From Mesorhizobium sp. B2-4-15 (GTDB taxonomy: Bacteria > Pseudomonadota > Alphaproteobacteria > Rhizobiales > Rhizobiaceae): a stretch of DNA of 64,000 nucleotides. Under the pieces are notes generated by a model. That model saw nothing but the letters and a program-made list of their open reading frames with translations. It ran no database searches and was not told where the DNA came from. Shown in pieces: positions 61,168 through 64,000 of this stretch (positions are counted from its first letter, which is position 1; each line of letters starts with the position of its first letter). The position numbers and the translations under genes are program-made. The DNA lies in assembly GCF_006658505.1 (NCBI RefSeq), contig NZ_VFUZ01000016.1, positions 62,001-126,000 of the forward strand. The letters run 5' to 3'.

Positions 61168-63284
61168 TGGCCCAACTCGTTCCGGTCGACACCGATCCGT
61201 TTGCGACGGCTCCGCAGTCTGCCGCCCCGGTGACTGTAGCGCCGGCCGCAACACAGGGCGCGGCGCTTGTTCCCGTCGACCATGACCCCTTTGCGGCTAC
61301 CAACCAGCCGCCCGGCGTGCCGGCCTATGTTCCGCCGGGCGTGAAGGGCTATGATCCGGCGACAGGCGAGATAGCGCCAGGCCAATACACGACAGGCAAT
61401 GACCTCGGGCTTGCGTTTACATCGTCGGTCCTCAACGGGGTTCCTGTCGTCGGGCCATATCTGAACGAGGGCGTCGACAGGCTCGGTGCCAAGATTGGCG
61501 CGGCAACGTCGGGCAAGTCAGAGGCCGACATTCGCTATGCATCCGACCAGGCCGCCGATCGCGCGGTGCGCGACAATCCCTACACGGCCGGCAGTGGCAA
61601 TATCGTCGGTGCGGTTGCCGGCACGTTGCCTGCCGTCGTCGCTGCCCCGGAGCTGTTCGGGGCTGGTGAAGCCGGTCTTGGCGTGCGCTCTGTTGTCAGC
61701 GCGTTGACGGGCGGAACGATTAATGCCGCCGATTCCGGCGTGCGCTCGGGTGGCGATCCATCCGCTATGGAAAGGGGCGGGGCTATCGGGGCGGGTTTCG
61801 GCCTAATCGCACCGGGTGCCGGCACCTTGATCGGAAAGGGCATTGGAAGCGCGATCGACTATATGACCCGGCCAGGTGCTTCTGAACTTGGCGGCTTCAC
61901 CCGTAACGCGCTCAGCCGCATTACCGACGCCACGAATGCCGATGGCCTGTCGCCTCAAGCAGTGCAGCAGCGGCTTGCCCAACTCGGGCCGGATGCCATG
62001 ATGGCGGATGTCGGTCCGAACCTTCAGCAGACAGCCGCAGGCCTCGTAGCGAAGCCCGGCGAGGCGCGCGCCATCATCAAAGATGCAATCTCGGCACGAG
62101 ATGCCGGAGCCAACCAGCGCATCCGAAGCACGCTTGACACGGAACTAGGCCCGGCTCCCGTGCCATCTCAAATCAATGCCGGCATCGCGACCAACCAGGC
62201 CGCGCTTTCCCCCGACTATCGGGCCGCGCTCCAGAACGCCGGCCCGGTCGACACCCTTCCGATCGCCCGATATCTGGATCAAGATATTCAGACGCTGCGC
62301 GGCGAACCGCAGCGGGCGTTGCAGCGCGTGCGAGCCATGCTGGACCATCAGCCGACCCCGCAGGAAATCGCTCAGGCCCGAGCGCTCGGCCAGCCCCCGC
62401 CCGGAACGTCGCTCGTCACAGATGCCGGCGAGTTGCTGAACGCCCGCCATGCGGTCGACGATCTGCTTCAGACGACACAGGGCTCAAATGCCCTCAATGC
62501 GCTGACGACCGCAAGGCAGGCGATCGATGACGAACTGCGCGCGTCTGTGCCGGGGATAAAGGAAGTCGACGCGAAATATTCAGAACTCGCACGGCAACGC
62601 GACGCGGTGCAGCGAGGCCAGACGGTGCTCTCCAGCGGTCGCGAAGCGCCGCGTCCTTCAGAGCTTGCCCAGGAGGTGCAGCAAGGCGCGCTCCCCCAGG
62701 GTATGCAGGTTGGACCCTCCGCTGTGCCGTTGCGGCTGCGCGAGGGCGCCAGGGCCGAAATCGAACGGATTGTCGGCACGAACCTGAACGACCGCGTTGC
62801 CCTTCAGGGCCTTATCAAAGGTGACGGCGATTGGAATCCGCAAAGGTTGTCGACGCTCTTCGGACCCGACAAGGCCCAGCGGTTGCTCGGCGTGCTCGAC
62901 GCGGAAAAGACGTTCGCCAACACCAGTAGCGACGTCACCAAGAACTCGATGACTGCGGCGAGGGTCGAAGCGGTGAAAAGCCTTGACGGCACGGGCAGCG
63001 GTGTCCCCGGGCTCGGCGTGGTCGACAGCTACAAAGCGGGCGGTCTGCTTGGAATGGGCCGTGCGGCTGGCCTCAAGGGCGCCTCGGCTGTGATTGATGC
63101 AATCCGCAGTCGCGGCGCCGACGCTGCCAATTCCGCGCTCGCACGGGGGCTGGTTTCGGGAGATCACGCGGCTGTCGTCAAGGCGCTCATCGCGGCAAGC
63201 CCAGTGCCGATCCCGACCGGAGGAATTTCGAAGGTCGCCGAGGCGCTATTGCTTGGTTCCGGTTCGGCTGCGACGCGGCGATGA
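61167..63284 (+). CDS. Large internal (ejection) protein
   Basis: A 705-residue protein following the lysozyme-domain protein. Residues about 70-230 are Gly/Ala-rich, with likely membrane-active stretches (ITGNDLGLAFTSSVLNG, GSGNIVGAVAGTLPAVVAAPELF). The rest is helical. This is typical of ejection proteins that form a channel through the envelope. It overlaps the minus-strand membrane protein by 39 bases. Family not identified. Confidence 0.65.
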   Translation: MAQLVPVDTDPFATAPQSAAPVTVAPAATQGAALVPVDHDPFAATNQPPGVPAYVPPGVKGYDPATGEIAPGQYTTGNDLGLAFTSSVLNGVPVVGPYLNEGVDRLGAKIGAATSGKSEADIRYASDQAADRAVRDNPYTAGSGNIVGAVAGTLPAVVAAPELFGAGEAGLGVRSVVSALTGGTINAADSGVRSGGDPSAMERGGAIGAGFGLIAPGAGTLIGKGIGSAIDYMTRPGASELGGFTRNALSRITDATNADGLSPQAVQQRLAQLGPDAMMADVGPNLQQTAAGLVAKPGEARAIIKDAISARDAGANQRIRSTLDTELGPAPVPSQINAGIATNQAALSPDYRAALQNAGPVDTLPIARYLDQDIQTLRGEPQRALQRVRAMLDHQPTPQEIAQARALGQPPPGTSLVTDAGELLNARHAVDDLLQTTQGSNALNALTTARQAIDDELRASVPGIKEVDAKYSELARQRDAVQRGQTVLSSGREAPRPSELAQEVQQGALPQGMQVGPSAVPLRLREGARAEIERIVGTNLNDRVALQGLIKGDGDWNPQRLSTLFGPDKAQRLLGVLDAEKTFANTSSDVTKNSMTAARVEAVKSLDGTGSGVPGLGVVDSYKAGGLLGMGRAAGLKGASAVIDAIRSRGADAANSALARGLVSGDHAAVVKALIAASPVPIPTGGISKVAEALLLGSGSAATRR

Positions 63285-63455
63285 GTCCAGCCAGTTGCAA
63301 AACAGGATCCATATGGCCGTGAAAGCCACGCCGACCCCGAAGCCACCGGCAAATTGTGGGCTCGTCCAGTTGAAAAAAGTCTCGAAGCCGTAGTGCGCGG
63401 CGGCCAGCACGCCAATCAGCAGCAGTGCGGCGAAGATTTGAAGCGCTCGGATCAT
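63246..63455 (-). CDS. Small two-helix membrane protein on the opposite strand
   Basis: A 69-residue protein (start ATG 63455; a TTG start at 63533 would add 26 residues). Two transmembrane segments are predicted, at about 4-20 and 34-54 (IFAALLLIGVLAAAHYG and GGFGVGVAFTAIWILF), with a basic C-terminus. It overlaps the end of the ejection protein and is leftward, so it is not part of the late mRNA. It may be a lysogen-expressed exclusion protein or a holin-like protein. Start and function are uncertain. Confidence 0.45.
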   Translation of the reverse strand: MIRALQIFAALLLIGVLAAAHYGFETFFNWTSPQFAGGFGVGVAFTAIWILFCNWLDSSPRRSRTGTKQ

Positions 63456-63522
63456 CACAAACACATAGGCGAAAAGCAGCGCTGGCGAAAGAGCCGGCTG
63501 TTTTCGGCTTGAAGGGACTGCA

Positions 63523-63903
63523 ATGATTTTCAACTCGGCACGGATGACGCCAGCGTCGCGGTTGGCGGCACAGCAGCAGCTCGGTGCTTTCCAAAATGCA
63601 CCGATGCCCCGGAATATCGGCGAGGGATTGACGTCACTGGGCAGCGGTCTGGAATACCGTCAACTTCATCGTAATCTGGCTGGGGCACATGACGCCAATG
63701 GCTATCCTTCGGCGGCCGTGCAGCCATCGGCCGTCCAACGCGTCGCCAACGCTCTTATGGGTGGATACAACCCTACGGGCGCAGGCGTCCCGCAACAGTC
63801 CGCCCCTGCTTGGACCGATCGCGGCGACGGTCAGCAACCAATCTTCCCCGCGCCGCAGCCCGACGTGACCAATCTCAGCAAGATTTTTGGCTGGGGCTCC
63901 TAA
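63523..63903 (+). CDS. Virion protein sharing a motif with the lysozyme-domain protein
   Basis: A 126-residue, Pro/Gln-rich protein. Residues 29-42 (PRNIGEGLTSLGSG) match the N-terminal motif of the 858-residue protein (PRNVGEGLSALGDG). It ends DVTNLSKIFGWGS. The start ATG at 63523 lies inside the previous intergenic region. Either it has the same partner as the large protein, or it is a duplication product. Function unknown. Confidence 0.5.
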   Translation: MIFNSARMTPASRLAAQQQLGAFQNAPMPRNIGEGLTSLGSGLEYRQLHRNLAGAHDANGYPSAAVQPSAVQRVANALMGGYNPTGAGVPQQSAPAWTDRGDGQQPIFPAPQPDVTNLSKIFGWGS

Positions 63904-63966
63904 CCAGAATTATCCCGGTAGCGGCTGCGCCCGACAACTGTCCCATTTCTTGCATGGAGATTGCCA

Positions 63967-64000
63967 ATGCCCCGTGACGGCTCTGGTGTTTATAGCTATC
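63967..64000 (+). CDS. Start of a tail-fibre-type gene (cut by the window end)
   Basis: The ATG at 63967 follows GGAG and opens MPRDGSGVYSY, a common first segment of rhizobial phage tail fibres. Only eleven residues are visible, so only the beginning is called. Confidence 0.5.
   Translation, partial: MPRDGSGVYSY

Larger units (their letters stand above)
35859..64000. mobile_element. Prophage (short-tailed, podovirus-like), right end not in window
   Basis: It starts with an integrase next to tRNA-Ser. Its regions are integrase and regulators (35859-38316), early genes (38313-41460), terminase and portal (42648-46955), tailspike/acyltransferase module (46952-50375), scaffold and capsid (51206-53953), then connector, stabiliser, ejection and fibre genes (54035-64000). 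No tail-tube, sheath or tape-measure gene is seen, so a short-tailed particle is inferred. The left edge is approximate; the attachment core of this phage was not found. Confidence 0.9.

Noticed and set aside
35859..64000. CRISPR array or toxin-antitoxin pair in the accessory part
   Set aside because: No regularly spaced direct repeats and no paired small toxin/antitoxin genes were seen in this region.

Overview
The window looks like a Mesorhizobium-type alphaproteobacterial chromosome (order Hyphomicrobiales). GC content is high. The gene order eno - ftsB - pdhA/B/C - lpdA - lipA - ratA / cinA - ispDF / dusB - ntrB - ntrC - ntrY - ntrX - dat - hfq - hflX / mazG is the conserved rhizobial order. 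It also carries a fused ispDF, a lipoyl domain on the pyruvate dehydrogenase E1-beta subunit, and palindromic intergenic repeats of the kind scattered through rhizobial genomes. No species is claimed.

Region 1 (1-27300) is core chromosome. Enolase and a divisome coiled-coil protein precede a full pyruvate dehydrogenase cluster (E1 alpha, E1 beta, E2, E3), with lipoate synthase LipA nearby to make the cofactor carried by E1 beta and E2. A 48-residue membrane protein (5900-6046) and an SGNH hydrolase sit inside this cluster. The isoprenoid enzyme IspDF and CinA are translationally coupled on the minus strand. The dusB-ntrB-ntrC and ntrY-ntrX genes form the nitrogen-control block, and hfq-hflX follow. 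MazG, an aromatic aminotransferase, a histidine-phosphatase-fold protein lacking its nucleophilic His, an ECF-type sigma/anti-sigma pair and a Bax-inhibitor-1 family protein close the region.

Region 2 (27300-35790) is a looser, accessory-type stretch: aldose epimerase, a decayed proC-like fragment, a sterol-desaturase-family membrane enzyme, a candidate small RNA with an anti-Shine-Dalgarno hairpin (about 29500-29645), an NAD(P)-binding protein, and two tandem Cys-type alpha/beta hydrolases divergent from a LysR regulator. It ends with a relic island: a 15-bp copy of the tRNA-Ser 3' end (34188-34202), a frameshifted integrase stub, an Omp25/31-type porin and a small secreted-protein-like fragment, up to an intact tRNA-Ser(UGA) at 35697-35786.

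Region 3 (35859-64000, running off the right edge) is a prophage. The integrase lies next to the 5' side of the tRNA-Ser gene. After it come a divergent regulatory region with several small DNA-binding-type proteins, an early operon of mostly unknown proteins including an RNase HI fused to an extra N-terminal segment, a terminator at 41512, then terminase, portal, scaffold, capsid, short-tail/connector, ejection and tail-fibre genes. No tape-measure or sheath gene is seen, so a short-tailed (podovirus-like) virion is most likely. A tailspike (pectate-lyase fold) and an oppositely transcribed OafA-like membrane acyltransferase are inserted as a pair between the portal and capsid genes. They look like a receptor-cutting and receptor-modifying module and are the most interesting system in the window. 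The distal attachment site and the lysis genes are not visible here.
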